Source of the DNA: Ligustrum vulgare
Taxonomy: Eukaryota > Streptophyta > Magnoliopsida > Lamiales > Oleaceae
NCBI GenBank assembly: GCA_963555705.1
Contig: OY743174.1
Span: forward strand, 54,644,234 to 54,708,233
DNA: 64,000 bases
Reading direction: 5' to 3'
The position numbers were made by a program, and so were the translations under genes. Every line of letters starts with the position of its first letter. Position 1 is the first letter of the stretch. Positions 40,538-52,025 of the stretch are shown here, piece after piece. The notes below the pieces were generated by a model. It saw only the letters and a list, made by a program, of their open reading frames with translations, was not told where the DNA came from and made no database searches.

Positions 40538-41648
40538 GGCCCCGTTCTCTTTGTCGCTTTCAACCCGTTTTGAGTTTTCGATTTTTGGAAATATCGAAAA
40601 CGTGTTCACTTTGCCCATTTTCAGAAACGCGTTTTCCAAAACACAAAAAAAAAAAATACAAAGGAAACTCAAAACGAGTTTATTGCGTTTTGGATATTTT
40701 GTGTTCAAAAGTCCAAAACGCGCGTTTTGGATTTTTTTTTTTTTGTAAATGTGATACACTTCTTTCACTTGAAATTCTTATATTATTTTGTCATTATATA
40801 TAAATTCATGTTAATATTTTTTTCGTCGTAATTTATTTATTTATTTATTTTTTTTTAAAATGTGAGACACTTCCTTCACTTGAAATTCTTATATTATTTT
40901 GTCATTATATATAGATCCATGTTAAGATTTTTTTTTTTTTTTTGTAAATTATTTTTATTTTTATTTTTTGTAAAAATGAGACACTTCCTTCACTTGAAAT
41001 TCTTATGTTATTTTGTCATTATATATAAATTAATGTTAAGATTATTTTTTTTGTAGAAGTGAGACACTTCATTCACTTGAAATTCTTACTTTATTTTGCC
41101 ATTATATATAGATCTATTTTAAGATTTATTTATTTATTTATTTTTTTTGTAAAAGTGAGACACTTCCTTCACTTGAAATTCTTATGTTATTTTGCCATTA
41201 TATAGATCCATGTTAAGATTTTTTTTTAATTTTTTATTTATTATTATTATTATTATTATTTGGTAAATGTGAGACACTTCCTTCACTTTAAGTTCTTATA
41301 TTATTTTGTCATTATATATAGATCCATGTTAAGATTTTGTTGGTATGGGTTAAATTTTTGTTTAGCTGAAACAATATTAATGACGAATTTATTGATATAG
41401 AGAACTAACTGATTTATTAACATTAAAATTAATGTAATTCAACAAATCAATCATTTTTTATATATAAAATATCACAAAATAAATATATCAAAAAATTACA
41501 AAGTAAACGCATTTTTCAGTTTTCTATTTTTTAAAACAGTTTTCCAAAGTTACAAAGAGAACATGTTTTCAGCAATCCCAAAACAAACAATCAAAATCCA
41601 AAATTCAAAACTCAAAATCCAAAATCGAAACACAAAGAGAACGACCTC
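40538..41648. mobile_element. Harbinger-like element with an internal minisatellite
   Basis: The ends GGCCCCGTTCTCTTTGT and ACAAAGAGAACGACCTC are inverted repeats, and TAA flanks both sides (40535-40537 and 41649-41651). The matching position in the first Helitron H2 copy (about 29232) is empty, which confirms the boundaries. No transposase is present. Confidence 0.85.
40745..41345 (+). repeat. Minisatellite, about six units of roughly 85-115 bp
   Basis: Each unit has GTGAGACACTTCCTTCACTT, then a TTATTTTG.CATTATATA block and GATCCATGTTAAGATT, followed by a variable T run. Unit starts are near 40748, 40858, 40973, 41057, 41152 and 41267. Unit length varies through the T runs. Confidence 0.85.
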
Positions 41649-42162
41649 TAAATATTTTGACTATTTAATCTTTACTTGCTTATACCTAAATATTTTTATT
41701 TTCTTTTACATACAAGTGTGAAAAGTAATTGATAATAAATGTCACTAACCCCGTTTGATCCAAGACTACCTTTCAAATTTAATCGAAGATAATTTCCTCT
41801 AATTTCAACTTCTTCTTTTTTTTTTTATAAAGAAATCAGCTTTCAGCCACGGTCAACTATATGTTGCTGTTTCAGGAGTTACAAATCGCAAGGGTTTGAT
41901 GCGCGGTAAGGATGACAATCAAAGTAATTCAACGACAAACGTTGTATTCAATGAAGTATTTCATAATTTGTAATCACGTATCTATTTTAAATTCCTTTTT
42001 TAAAAATTTCTAAAAAATAACATTCAGTTTCTCCGTGAAGTCTTTTTAAACACCTACATATTTTTTTCTCTAATATGAACACAAATATAGTCCTACTTAT
42101 AAAATATTAACATTATTATTGCAAAAAAATAAAAATATGTGCATCGCACTGGTGAAATACTA

Positions 42163-42667
42163 ATATATATAAGTAGAATAGCCGTCACCAAAATAAACAT
42201 ATAGTTTCCCACCTAAAAAAATTCTAAATTTGGAATTTTTTTGGCTAAAAAATAGTATATTAAATATTTTAGCAATTACTATTTTACATGTATCATTAAT
42301 TATATTGACATTCGTGCTATGCTATTAATAATATCAAAGTGTTATTTTTTCTATTTTATTATTATTTTTTAATATTTTATGTATTATTTTGAAAAAAAAA
42401 AATATGTAATATGGATGTCAAATTAAAGATCGCTGTGAGAACTTTAATGTAAGCTAAGCAAATTGTAAATATATTGTCCGTAAAATCACATAAAAATTAA
42501 ATATCTAATTCATTTTAAATTATATCATTTAAGTCCTATAATATTATCTATAATTAGTTAACTAAATACATTTTAGTCATAGATGATTAATTTATGTTTT
42601 GATTTTTTTTATCAAATTAAAATAAATAATAACTATACGAATTTTTTAAGGCAAATCCAATTAAATT
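42163..42667 (+). mobile_element. Helitron H1, 5' part
   Basis: This begins directly after the CTAA end of Helitron H2, so the two Helitrons are head to tail. It is the reverse complement match of about 58830-59390; shared blocks include CTAAATTTGGAA, CATTCGTGCTATGCTATTAA and CTGTAAATATATTGT-like sequence. It is cut at 42667 by LTR 3, leaving AAATT at the edge. Confidence 0.7.
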
Positions 42668-43321
42668 TGTTGATAAACAAAATATTTCGCAAGGTCCAGT
42701 TCGGTAACATTGACGAACATATCTTCAGCCCTCGAAAAGAGGCCCTAAATAAAATGGGCTTGGTACATTTTAGGTCTTCCAGTCGTAGAACAAAGGTCCA
42801 CCCGACCTCCGATCTCATAATTGTACGACTCAGTTTCCCCTCTCCAAGGTCGGTAAAATATCGACCTCAGTAACATGCAGACCATATAGTACTCCATTCA
42901 ATGCAGAAAATACCTACCTCAATGCAAGTGGATTACCTAGGGCGACATGATTCTAACAAATTACCTTCCACACGTCGCCCACTGTTTAAATTGCTGAGAA
43001 TGTTATTACAGAGGGCCCACTTTCACGTGAGTTATGCCTAAATTACAAGAAATTGGCGCCATTTGCATTAATTATGATGAAAATTGTATTATTTTATTCA
43101 TTATGTTACAGTAAACCCTAAGCATTTTTCTATAAATGAAAGGGTTTACGTCATTGTAATGCATGCAGAAAAGTTGGGAATAAAACACTGTCAAAATAGT
43201 TTCAACCAGAACAAAACTTCCATTATTTTGAATCCTCTATAAAATAACTCCAAAAAGAAAAACTTTAATATAAGTTGACAAGAGAATTGTCACGTGTCAA
43301 CGCCAATTTTTTACGTCAACA
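42668..43321 (+). mobile_element. Ty3-type LTR 3, inverted relative to LTRs 1 and 2
   Basis: The plus strand starts TGTTGATAAACAAAATATTT and ends TTTTTTACGTCAACA. It is the reverse complement of the LTR 1 and LTR 2 reading over its whole 654 bp. The flanks AAATT (left) and ATAAT (right) do not match each other. Confidence 0.88.
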
Positions 43322-43382
43322 ATAATTACACATTTTAATCTTAAAGTGATAATTTAAAAGTTGAAACAATTACTTTGAACTA

Positions 43383-43448
<66 letters not shown>

Positions 43449-43590
43449 TGACCTACATTTATTACTAATTTTCGTTTAATACCACCTTTTTTTTCTTGTT
43501 TTGCACAAGTTTCCTAATTTAGAAATAATTTTGAACGGAAAAGTGTGTCATAAAATGGTGACAGCTGTCCTATTATTATATATGAATAGA
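43322..43590 (-). mobile_element. Helitron H2, 5' part, with a (TA)n run
   Basis: Read on the minus strand, it starts TCTATTCATATATAATAATA, preceded by A, as Helitron 5' ends do. It continues with the CTAAATTAGGAAACTTGTGC block shared with the Helitron at 58235-59400. It ends at LTR 3 with ATTAT. A (TA)n run of nearly 30 units lies at about 43387-43442. Confidence 0.65.
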
Positions 43591-43959
43591 TTAAGATCAG
43601 TTAAGAAGTTATGCCTAGTTAGATAGAGCGAGAGAAATGGAAACGAAACCTTCCTAGGAATATGTAGATCCATAAATAAGCAAATTGGCCACGATATTTC
43701 TTATGTCAGTGGTGGCGTTGTCAACAAAAAGAAAAAAAGACTTGTGTGAGACATTTCTTCACGTTTACTAATATCACTAAAATATAATATATGTTATAAA
43801 CTAGCTTGAGAGAAAAGAGAGAAGAAATACAAATACAAATGAACTTGTATATTTTATTATGAACCAAAGCTTTCATATATATATATATATATAATAAGAG
43901 ATACACAAGGTAATAATAATTAGAGTTACAATAGTACAATTATCATTCATTAATACAAT
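43591..43959. other. AT-rich intergenic DNA
   Basis: Nothing recognisable apart from a (TA)n run near 43878-43892. Confidence 0.4.
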
Positions 43960-45898
43960 ATAATATTTACAACACCCCTCATTAAATGATAAATTACAAA
44001 ATATTTGTCTCGTTAAAACCTTGTTTGATAAATATCCAATAGGATAAAAATATTTAACGAAGGAAAAAGAGTACTGTTATTCTTGAAGTATTAAGATAAA
44101 TGTTACCTCATTAAAACATCGTCAAGAAAATCCAGTGAAACAAATGTTACCTCCCCCTGTTGTTGATTTTTGAAAATCATTGAGTCGTTGCATCACAATC
44201 TTGTAATCCAAATTCTTAAATGAAGAAGTTGGCTATACTTTTGTGGATAAATCAGCTATACTGTCACTTGAGTGAATTTGTTGAAAATTCTGGAGTTTTT
44301 TTATTTTGTCTCGTTAAAACTCTATCAGGAAAATCTCATAGGACAAAACCTGAACGAAAAAAAAGAGTACAACTACTCCCTCTTATTCAATCTATATTGA
44401 ATCGTTCATATCTTGATCTCTTCAGGAATCTCGCATAGGAGAGTATATCAATAGATATATGAAAATGTATGACTTATACGTTATGATGATCATAAAAATC
44501 ATAAAAACATTCTCCATGTAATATCTTGTACAAAGAATATTCCTCATTATTACTTGAGGTTTTTCTATCATGTTTATCAATTTCTCAAGTGTCTTTGAAA
44601 ACTTTTCAAGAGATTCAACCATATTTAAATTATCATGATGATAATAACAAATAAAAATATTGATATGTTGTATCATATAGGCATTATTAGGTCATTCTTC
44701 ATCAATACGTCAAAACAATTACCTTATTAAAAACCTTGCTAAAAAATCATGTGGGACAAAACCTCAGCTAAGAAAAAAAAGTGCATCGTGTATTAGCTCT
44801 TCCTCATGGGAATATTACAATTCGCATATAATTATTTCAACTGTTATTCGATGCAATATCGAATATGTCCACCAAGCATATATAAATGTCATATATCTCA
44901 TATTATTTGTTCTTAGAATATAAATTCAATTATTCCTGTGAACTTGAAGAACTATATCATTTTTTCAATCATTTGAACAAACCGCATCGAGCCATGTTGA
45001 ATAATTAATATTCATCAATGCATTTAATGTAGTTCTCAAATCTGACTTACTCACTTCAGTGTTAACTTATTCTTGAAAACCAACTTCACGATTTCCAAAT
45101 ATTATACACAATAATGGAACACATCACAATTTTAACACTTTGTCATACAGAGTCATTTGTACCATTCTTCATGTAATATAATTTTATGAACAATTACATT
45201 CCATTACAAAGTGATTCTATTCTAGACATATTAAATATTCAGATCGGAAAGTATCTGTATACTTTAATCAAACAAGATACTTAAAAACTTGAACTAAATA
45301 TTTCAAACATATTTAATCCTTATGCTTCAAGCATCGTATATTTTTCACATTGCAATTGTCAAATTGCTTCCATCAAATTTAAGTCGTAAAACTTTAGACA
45401 TGTAACAATTACTGTATTTCAAATGAATATTCTCTAATCCTTTCACCGAAATCCCAAAGTATTGAGGTATAGATTACCCTTTTTAATTTCATTCATTGAT
45501 ACTTCTAAGAATACTCTCAACGTACGAGCTAATGATCATACATTTTGATATCACTCATTGGTACATCAAAGAGTGCAAGTTAGTAATTAGAGTCAATCAT
45601 CTTTGGCGCTTATGATGCATTGTCAAGGAAATAAAATATTACATCTACTGCATATCGTTTCAAATGTATAATCAGTTCTTTGAATCATTCAAGCACAATA
45701 AATCGTGTATTACAACTATGCGATTTTGTTTTCTATATGCAAATATCTATAGGTATTTTACTGACTTTACACTTTTAAGTATTTAGACTTCAGGTCCCAA
45801 AAACTCAGGTTTTGTAGTAAGTTCAATTTAGCTTGGATTCATACTTTAACCAACTATTTTTATGTCGAATTTCTTCGACATATTTTCTTTTATTATCC
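43960..45898. repeat. Degraded Ty1-copia-type LTR sequence, left part
   Basis: The phrase CTCGTTAAAACCTTGT, followed by an ATCCAATAGGAT-like stretch and AAGGAAAAAGAGTACT, recurs in variant forms at about 44008, 44108, 44310 and 44722. I recall this pattern from long LTRs of plant Ty1-copia elements. Ends and target duplications were not found. Sequence resuming at about 47325 (TTTCATATTATGACGCGG) looks like its continuation after an insertion. ORFs inside are short and unsupported. Confidence 0.45.
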
Positions 45899-47324
45899 TG
45901 GCTATTGTTCGCTAACCGCAAGTGCACGGATCGCGCATGTAATAAAGTGGACATGAGTCCAAGTATCGATCCCACTAGGATTGTTATAAATTGTATTTTA
46001 GACTGTGAAACCTTAACGAGAACTAGAAAATTGAATGAATTGAGAATTTTGAATTTTGAATTAAAAACTAACTAGAAAGAACGAAAAAAGTTGATTTGTG
46101 AACAACGATCAATTAAATATGTTAAAATCATGAATTCACGTTAACTCTATCGTCCATGTGTTTAATTTAAACATTTAACAACAATTTATAGAGAATTGAA
46201 AATTCGTGTTCCTATAGTTGTTTATGTCCCCTTTCGAACGATGCATAAACACCTTTTTCTATAAGAGATGAGCCTATATTTCTATTACCAATACAAACAT
46301 GTAGAAAAGTATTAACCAACTATGAACACTTTTTTAGGATAACACAAAGTATAGGGGTATATTTCTATCATCTATCGAACTTTGTGGCAATTAATCAAGG
46401 TCTAATAATTTCCTACTCTTTCGAATATAGAAAATTATCACAAACATCAACAATTATGCATCCACAATCATAGATGGAAATAAAATATAATTATTTGCAT
46501 CAACTCCATCAATTGCATAATGTAAATGTTAAATCAAAACATGGAATCAAGAAATTAACGTTTCATCACAATTCTAACCATTAAAAGCATAGCTTAGATA
46601 CATGATAGAAAATAAATAGCAAGAAAAGTAAATGAATGTCACCTCGTTCATCTTCTTGGAATTATATCTTCAATCTTGATTTTGGCGTGACTTGGATCCC
46701 ATAGCCATTGGACTGCGTTTTGGCATGAATTATGATGATTGGGAACCTTTAATTTCGTGTCTTAAGTCATGTATGTATAGGTTGCTTCAAAGCTTAGGTT
46801 ACTTGAGGAGAAAGAATGCTGAATTTGGCGAAAAAGCCCAATAGTCGGCCCAAAAAATAACCATGCGATGCGCAGTCTTCCTGAAAACATTCTAACCATT
46901 TTTGTTAAGACCATACCATCGCACCGTTATAATCCATGCGATCGCATGGTTATCCGGGTAGAGTGCAATTTTTCATCTTTTGAAGTGCTTTAAGTTGGTC
47001 CTCGTGTTTTTATTGCACATTAGGTCCTTCAACTTTCGATTGTTGTAATTTGGCCCCTAAACTTTTGATTTCTTCCAAATTTGATTTTTTCTTCGAATTT
47101 TCTTTCAATTGGCCCTTTGATATACTTCATAAACTCTTGATTTTCACACTTTGACACTTTTATCATCCAATTGCTTTATTTTGGCTTCAGTTCCATCATT
47201 TTCTCGATTTTGGGTTAATCTTGAATTATAAACAAATAACAACGAAATAAATAGTAAATATTCTTAGACTAACAGATAAAATCCTACTTTTAAGATGAAA
47301 ATAAGTGTATAAATACACTTATCA
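45899..47324 (-). mobile_element. Inserted LTR-like element of about 1.4 kb
   Basis: The left edge contains CGCAAGTGCACGGATCGCGC and CGATCCCACTAGGATTG; the right edge is TAAATACACTTATCA. On the minus strand this reads TGATAAGTGTATTTA at the start, a terminal sequence I recognise from a common plant repeat but cannot name. It interrupts the copia-type LTR sequence. I could not align a clean target duplication. Confidence 0.5.
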
Positions 47325-48226
47325 TCTATCTTTCATATTATGACGCGGCCAACTTTGCAGTCTGCTTTTCCAAAAGTGATTTATAAAGTGTGTCGACATA
47401 TTAATTTCAATTCAATTTCTTTTACCACAATTACATAAATATAGAGATCTCAATTTTCAATATTTCAAATACTTGAATCTCTTTTGAAGATCTACAATTA
47501 GTTATGACAATATACTCTCTCACGAGTATATGTTTCCTTAATGAGACCATTGTAATCATTTGCTTCATTTTTATTTATTTGAGGATCTTCGTTTGAATCA
47601 AATATCGCCACGCTTTAGACGTGGCATACATCAATATGAGATGGAGTACCTGTAGCTAGTATATGAGATTTTGTTAATCTCTTATAGATATTGCATCTTG
47701 TAATTATGTTATCTTTTAAACTTTTTCGTTCATATTTTCAATCGAACTTCTAGGTCGTATTATTAATTGTGATGATATAGATAATATAATATGATGCATT
47801 TGCATTGTTTTCAACTACTAATCCTCCCCCTAATGCAGAGAAAATTGTCTAATCAAATTCACAATCATTTTTTCGATATTTTAAAAAAAATCACCGATTT
47901 GGAATACATCTTCAAACCACGCATTCTTTATTTTTCATTTTAGTGCATTGTGGTGGATCAATTACACTATCAAAAAATTAGATGGAAAAATTATATAATA
48001 ACTTAAGCCAATAATAATGGGAAGAATATGATGTTGACTTGATGCGTAATAGAATTTCTTAAACAAAAAGGGAAGCACTTTGTTCTCAATTAAATTAATT
48101 GAAGGCATTTAACAAGCAATAATATTAAACCATTTATGAACATCCCAAATAACACTTGTTAAAATTTATGTCCACTATCATTAACAAGACGCAATCTTCT
48201 ATTTGCCAATGAATCTTATTTTTTCT
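47325..48226. repeat. Degraded Ty1-copia-type LTR sequence, right part
   Basis: This is AT-rich sequence that appears to continue the LTR at 43960-45898. No coding frame is seen. Its right edge meets the LINE relic, with no clear end. Confidence 0.35.
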
Positions 48227-49085
48227 TTAGGTCACCAGACAATGAAACCATTGCCATGAAGGATATTTTTCATAAATTGAAAGGGCATCAGAACAAGCTA
48301 TAAACCTTGCAAAATCTAGAACTTTTTTTAGTGCAAATGTGCCTCGAGATTTGCAAACGGGAATCTCTTCAGCTCTCCAAGTTTTGACTTCCCTCAATGT
48401 TGGTAAATAACTTGGACTACCATCACTTATTGGGAGAAAAAAAAATGACATTTTCAGAATTTTGAGGGATAGACTTTGGCAAAGAATGGAAGGATGGACA
48501 AGCAAATTGTTATCACAATTCTTATTAAAAGTGTGGCTTAAGAAATTCCTTCATAAAGTGTTGGTAAATGTTTTGGTGGTATAGGCTTTCGAAACTTTAC
48601 CGGATTCAACTTGGTAATGTTGGGGAAACAGGGTTGGAATCTAATCTCTAATCCTAAGGCTCTTACTTCTCAAATCTTCAAAGCTAAATACTGCCCAATA
48701 GGGGATTTTTTGTCAGCCACCCTAGGCTATAGACCAAGTTTAACTTGGAGGAGCATTCATAATTCTCAAACAATGCTTAAAAAGGTTGCCGGTGGAGAGT
48801 TAGCAATGAAGCTTCAATTAAAGTATGGGGTGAACCTTGGTTGCGAGAAGATGAAAATTTTTAGATTCAAACTCCTGAGCCTCAAGATATTGGTGAAGTA
48901 CTTGTACATGATCTGTCGAGAATTGGATTATGTACTTTTGCATCATCTTCTTTTACCTAGCCTGTGGCTGTCTCTCCAATGCCCGACAGGATTATTTGGT
49001 CTTACACTAGTGACGATTTGTACTCGGTAAGGACGGGTTATTAAGTAGTTATGGAAATTTCGGGTACTGAAGAAACATATAGAGT
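48227..49085 (+). pseudogene. LINE (non-LTR retrotransposon) reverse transcriptase C-terminal relic
   Basis: Plus-strand frames give the end of a plant LINE ORF2. Near 48290-48510 there are KYLGLPSLIGR and DRLWQRMEGWTSKLLS. At 48611-48790 there are MLGKQGWNLISNPKALTSQI, FKAKYCPIGDFLSA and LGYRPSLTWRSIHN. Near 48980-49045 a zf-RVT-like stretch reads DRIIWSYTSDDLYSVRTGY. The frame changes at least three times and stops interrupt it. The 5' end and catalytic core are absent, as usual for 5'-truncated LINE copies. The 92-residue minus-strand ORF in the same place is a shadow. Confidence 0.88.
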
Positions 49086-49350
49086 TGCCGAAAAATTAGA
49101 CAAAACTTTGAAAGATTAAACAAGGATGAGAACAGACTCTGTTGGGCCTAGAGTAGGGCAACCATTCTGACTATGCATCATCGAGGATTTTAGATGGTGG
49201 GGTAGTAGAGATGCGAATTTAAATATCTTTATTAACAGTTCCACTTAATTAATTAATTGTTTCTGATAGTATTATAATTACTTTTTAAAAATACAATTAA
49301 ACTACAAATCCTAAAAATAAAAAGATTCAAAGCAATTTGGGGAATTTCAG

Positions 49351-50280
49351 GTACTGGTGGCAAACAAGCCGAGTCGTTCGTCGGCTTGATTCGTGAAAAC
49401 ACGAGTTGCAAGCAACTCAGCTCGTCTCTTAGGCGAGCGGAGAACCTGGACACGAGCTGTGCATCAAGTTGGAAAAACGAGAGGCTTATGGCAACAAACC
49501 TGGCTCATTGCCACAAGCCTAGGTTGGCCAGCTTGTTATGTGACCATTTTTAACGGTCACAAATCTTTAAACATGACTGTTAGGGTCTACAATTCTACAT
49601 TTCTACTCTCTATACTCTCTTCTATTGCAATTACAATCTCATTCAAATATTTAATCTCAATTTACATTATTTATATTTCAATTTTTCAATATATTCTACA
49701 TTATACGTTAATACACCATTTCATTCAAGTTTCTACAAGTCTACTTACACCTCTTCTATTTCTTCAAGTTTCATTCAATTTCAACATACAAAAGAATGGA
49801 TCCCTAGTGAAGATTTGTTGAAGAATTGTTCGTAGGGAACTCAACCCCACAATCACTTTAATGAAGAATTTGCAAGGCTCAATGACGTCCCAATTCCTGA
49901 AAATATTGAGCATGACGACGTTAGTCATCCAATTAATTTTAATGACATTGAAGATATTGAAATACTAAGTGATGTGATGGTCGATATTCCTGATACAAGA
50001 GGAAAGTGAAAAGTCGGAAAAAGCAAGCTGCCAAAGTGTTGGGAACATTTCAAATTAATCTCAGTTGGGCGTACAATTGAGGGAAGACGAGAATATAATG
50101 CAACATGCAAATATTCTGCACAATAATTGGCATGGCAAAATGGTTAGGTGCTACCCAACTTAACTGTCACTATGGTAAATGCATTACCAAACATGGTCAT
50201 GTTGAAGCAAATCAATCTCAACTTCAATTTGATACATCCGGTATTAGTTCTACATCTACACTTACAAGAATAATTTAAGT
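49351..50280 (+). pseudogene. hAT transposon relic: left end and BED zinc-finger region
   Basis: The left edge GTACTGGTGGCAAACAAGCC resembles hAT ends of the GGTGGCAAACGAGCC type. Further right, at about 50025-50130, one frame reads PKCWEHFKLISVGRTIEGRR followed by a CKYS stretch, like the BED finger that opens plant hAT transposases. Another frame gives a WLGATQLNCHYGKCITKHGH-like piece. Frame changes and stops break it, and the catalytic part and the right end are missing. Confidence 0.6.
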
Positions 50281-50290
50281 ACTATCAATT

Positions 50291-50455
50291 TATACTAGTA
50301 TTCTAAAAAACGAGCATAGGCAACACTTTAAGCGTCGCCTAAACGGGAGGGGTGGCCTAGCCTAGGTGTCACGCTTAGGAAAACAAATATGACCTAGTGA
50401 TCTTTTTCGTTGAAGTGCGAAAAAAGATCATCTATGTGAGCTTTTTAGAGCACTT
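50291..50455. mobile_element. Degenerate short MITE related to the CAGTGTTCTAAAA family
   Basis: GTATTCTAAAAAACG at the left and GCTTTTTAGAGCACT at the right are weak inverted repeats of the family type. The interior (AGCGTCGCCTAAACGGG) has the family's GC-rich character. No target duplication is clear. Confidence 0.4.
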
Positions 50456-50790
50456 TCTAACATTTTTTTTTTTGATCAATTTAACAATATTTTTTTTATC
50501 TTTCACTAAAAAATAATTAAATTTGATTTTAATAAATTACTTTACTTTATCTATAAACAAAAACGTTTTTCCATGACTATAAATTACTTTAAAGATTGTT
50601 TAATTTTTACATAAGAATTATTAAGCATTTGTTCGGCGGAATTACTTGTTGTTTATTTTGATTGGTTGTTATTTTTTAGGTAAAATGTGTAGTTAAAAAG
50701 TGATTTCGAAAGACGTGTATGGTTAAAAAATGGTTTAAAATTGTATTACTTATAAATTAGTTTATAAATGGTTAAAGAACAGAGGCCAAG

Positions 50791-51553
50791 TGATGTGATC
50801 CAGAACCCCGATAATACGAATCATAGCAGGCTTGACGGGAAAATTTAAATATTCAAGCCAAACAAGAATTCAACAGGTTCGACGAGCTTTGAAAATCAAA
50901 CTGTATCGAAAAGAACCAGAAAATTAAGCAGCAGGCCTTTTACGGCCGTAACCTTTGGAATTACGGTCGTAACACGGCTATTGCAATTTTTGGGCAGAAC
51001 GAGACTTACGGCCGTAATCAAATTCGTCACGGCCATAACTGCAATATTTACGGCCGTAACTGAGTAGCAGCCAGATTTATTGAAGATTTTTAATCATTTT
51101 GTTTCCTTTTTGGTTTCAAGTTATTTGCATATTTTACTATTTTAGCTTAATTAGAATTCTATTTTGAGTCAATTAGTGGCTAGGGTTTTTGTTTGCTTAT
51201 TTATACGCTTTTTCTATTCATTGTAATTCAGATTTGATTTGATTAAAACAGTTTTTATTGAGAATTCAATAAAAGATATAGGTGGATTCCTATATTTTCG
51301 AACTTATCAAGAATATTTCTTGTGGCGTTCAAAAACCGAACTTATCAAATATTTCTTGAGAATATTTGTGGCGTTCAAAACCAGAAACTTATCAGGGAGA
51401 TTGGACAAATCCTTGTGGCGTTTCGAAAGTCGTGGTCCTTTATTCCGCATCGTCGAGCCATCGTGTCGTGAATATTAGGTCATGATTCATCTGTCCAACA
51501 ACAACCTGAGTTCGGAACTTTCCGGCGTTTCTTCTGTGCTTCGAATCTCATCA
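50791..51553 (+). repeat. 5' LTR of the retropepsin-only element
   Basis: It begins TGATGTGATCCAGAACC and ends CGAATCTCATCA, with inverted termini TGATG/CATCA. Five variants of the dyad TTACGGCCGTAA lie at about 50940-51062, a TATA-like TTATTTATACGC at about 51198, and three tandem GTGGCGTTC-containing repeats at about 51296-51430. Confidence 0.88.
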
Positions 51554-51555
51554 TC

Positions 51556-51567
51556 TGGTATCAGAGC
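51556..51567 (+). promoter_or_regulatory. Primer-binding site complementary to initiator tRNA-Met
   Basis: TGGTATCAGAGC lies two bases after the 5' LTR. It is the standard plant initiator tRNA-Met primer site. Confidence 0.93.
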
Positions 51568-52025
51568 TGGACTCTAAATTCAGGTTTTTCTATCCAGTTT
51601 AATTCTTATGTTTATCATCAAGTCTGTCATAAGAATTATCCATATCTTATTGTTGAGTCTTTCTTTTCTTGAGTGTTCTTCGTGCCAGTAAATTTTTTTT
51701 CCAGTTTGATCCATATAAAAATTCAATAAAAATTCAAAAGCGTTTATTTTGTTCGATTCTTATCCAAATCCTGTTCCGTTTGTTTTGTTGTGTTCGTGTC
51801 GAATTTTCGAATTTATTTAAAAAAAATTATTATTATTTAATTCCGAAAATTCATTATTCAAAAAAAAAAAAAAAAAAAAAAGTCATTCCAAAATTCAAGA
51901 ACCACTTTCTTGAGTTTCTTTAAAAGTCTTGGTATTCATTTCCTTCCAAGTCAATAAAAGTCGTTTTTCTATTTTATGTCTAAATCCTCTTCATTCTTGA
52001 ATTTTCTTTTAACGCCACATAAGGA

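Larger units (their letters stand above)
39843..42162 (+). mobile_element. Helitron H2, 3' part, second copy with intact 3' end
   Basis: This matches 28537-29693 but is longer because of a Harbinger-like insertion at 40538-41648. Its 3' end has the Helitron signature: hairpin GTGCATCGCAC (about 42137-42147), then TGGTGAAATA, then CTAA followed by T. The left edge is the LTR 2 boundary. Confidence 0.72.

Noticed and set aside
40745..41345. CRISPR-like array
   Set aside because: Units of about 100 bp without unique spacers in a plant transposon; this is a minisatellite.
48227..48505. Minus-strand ORF of 92 residues
   Set aside because: The plus strand in the same interval clearly encodes LINE reverse transcriptase sequence, so this is its shadow.
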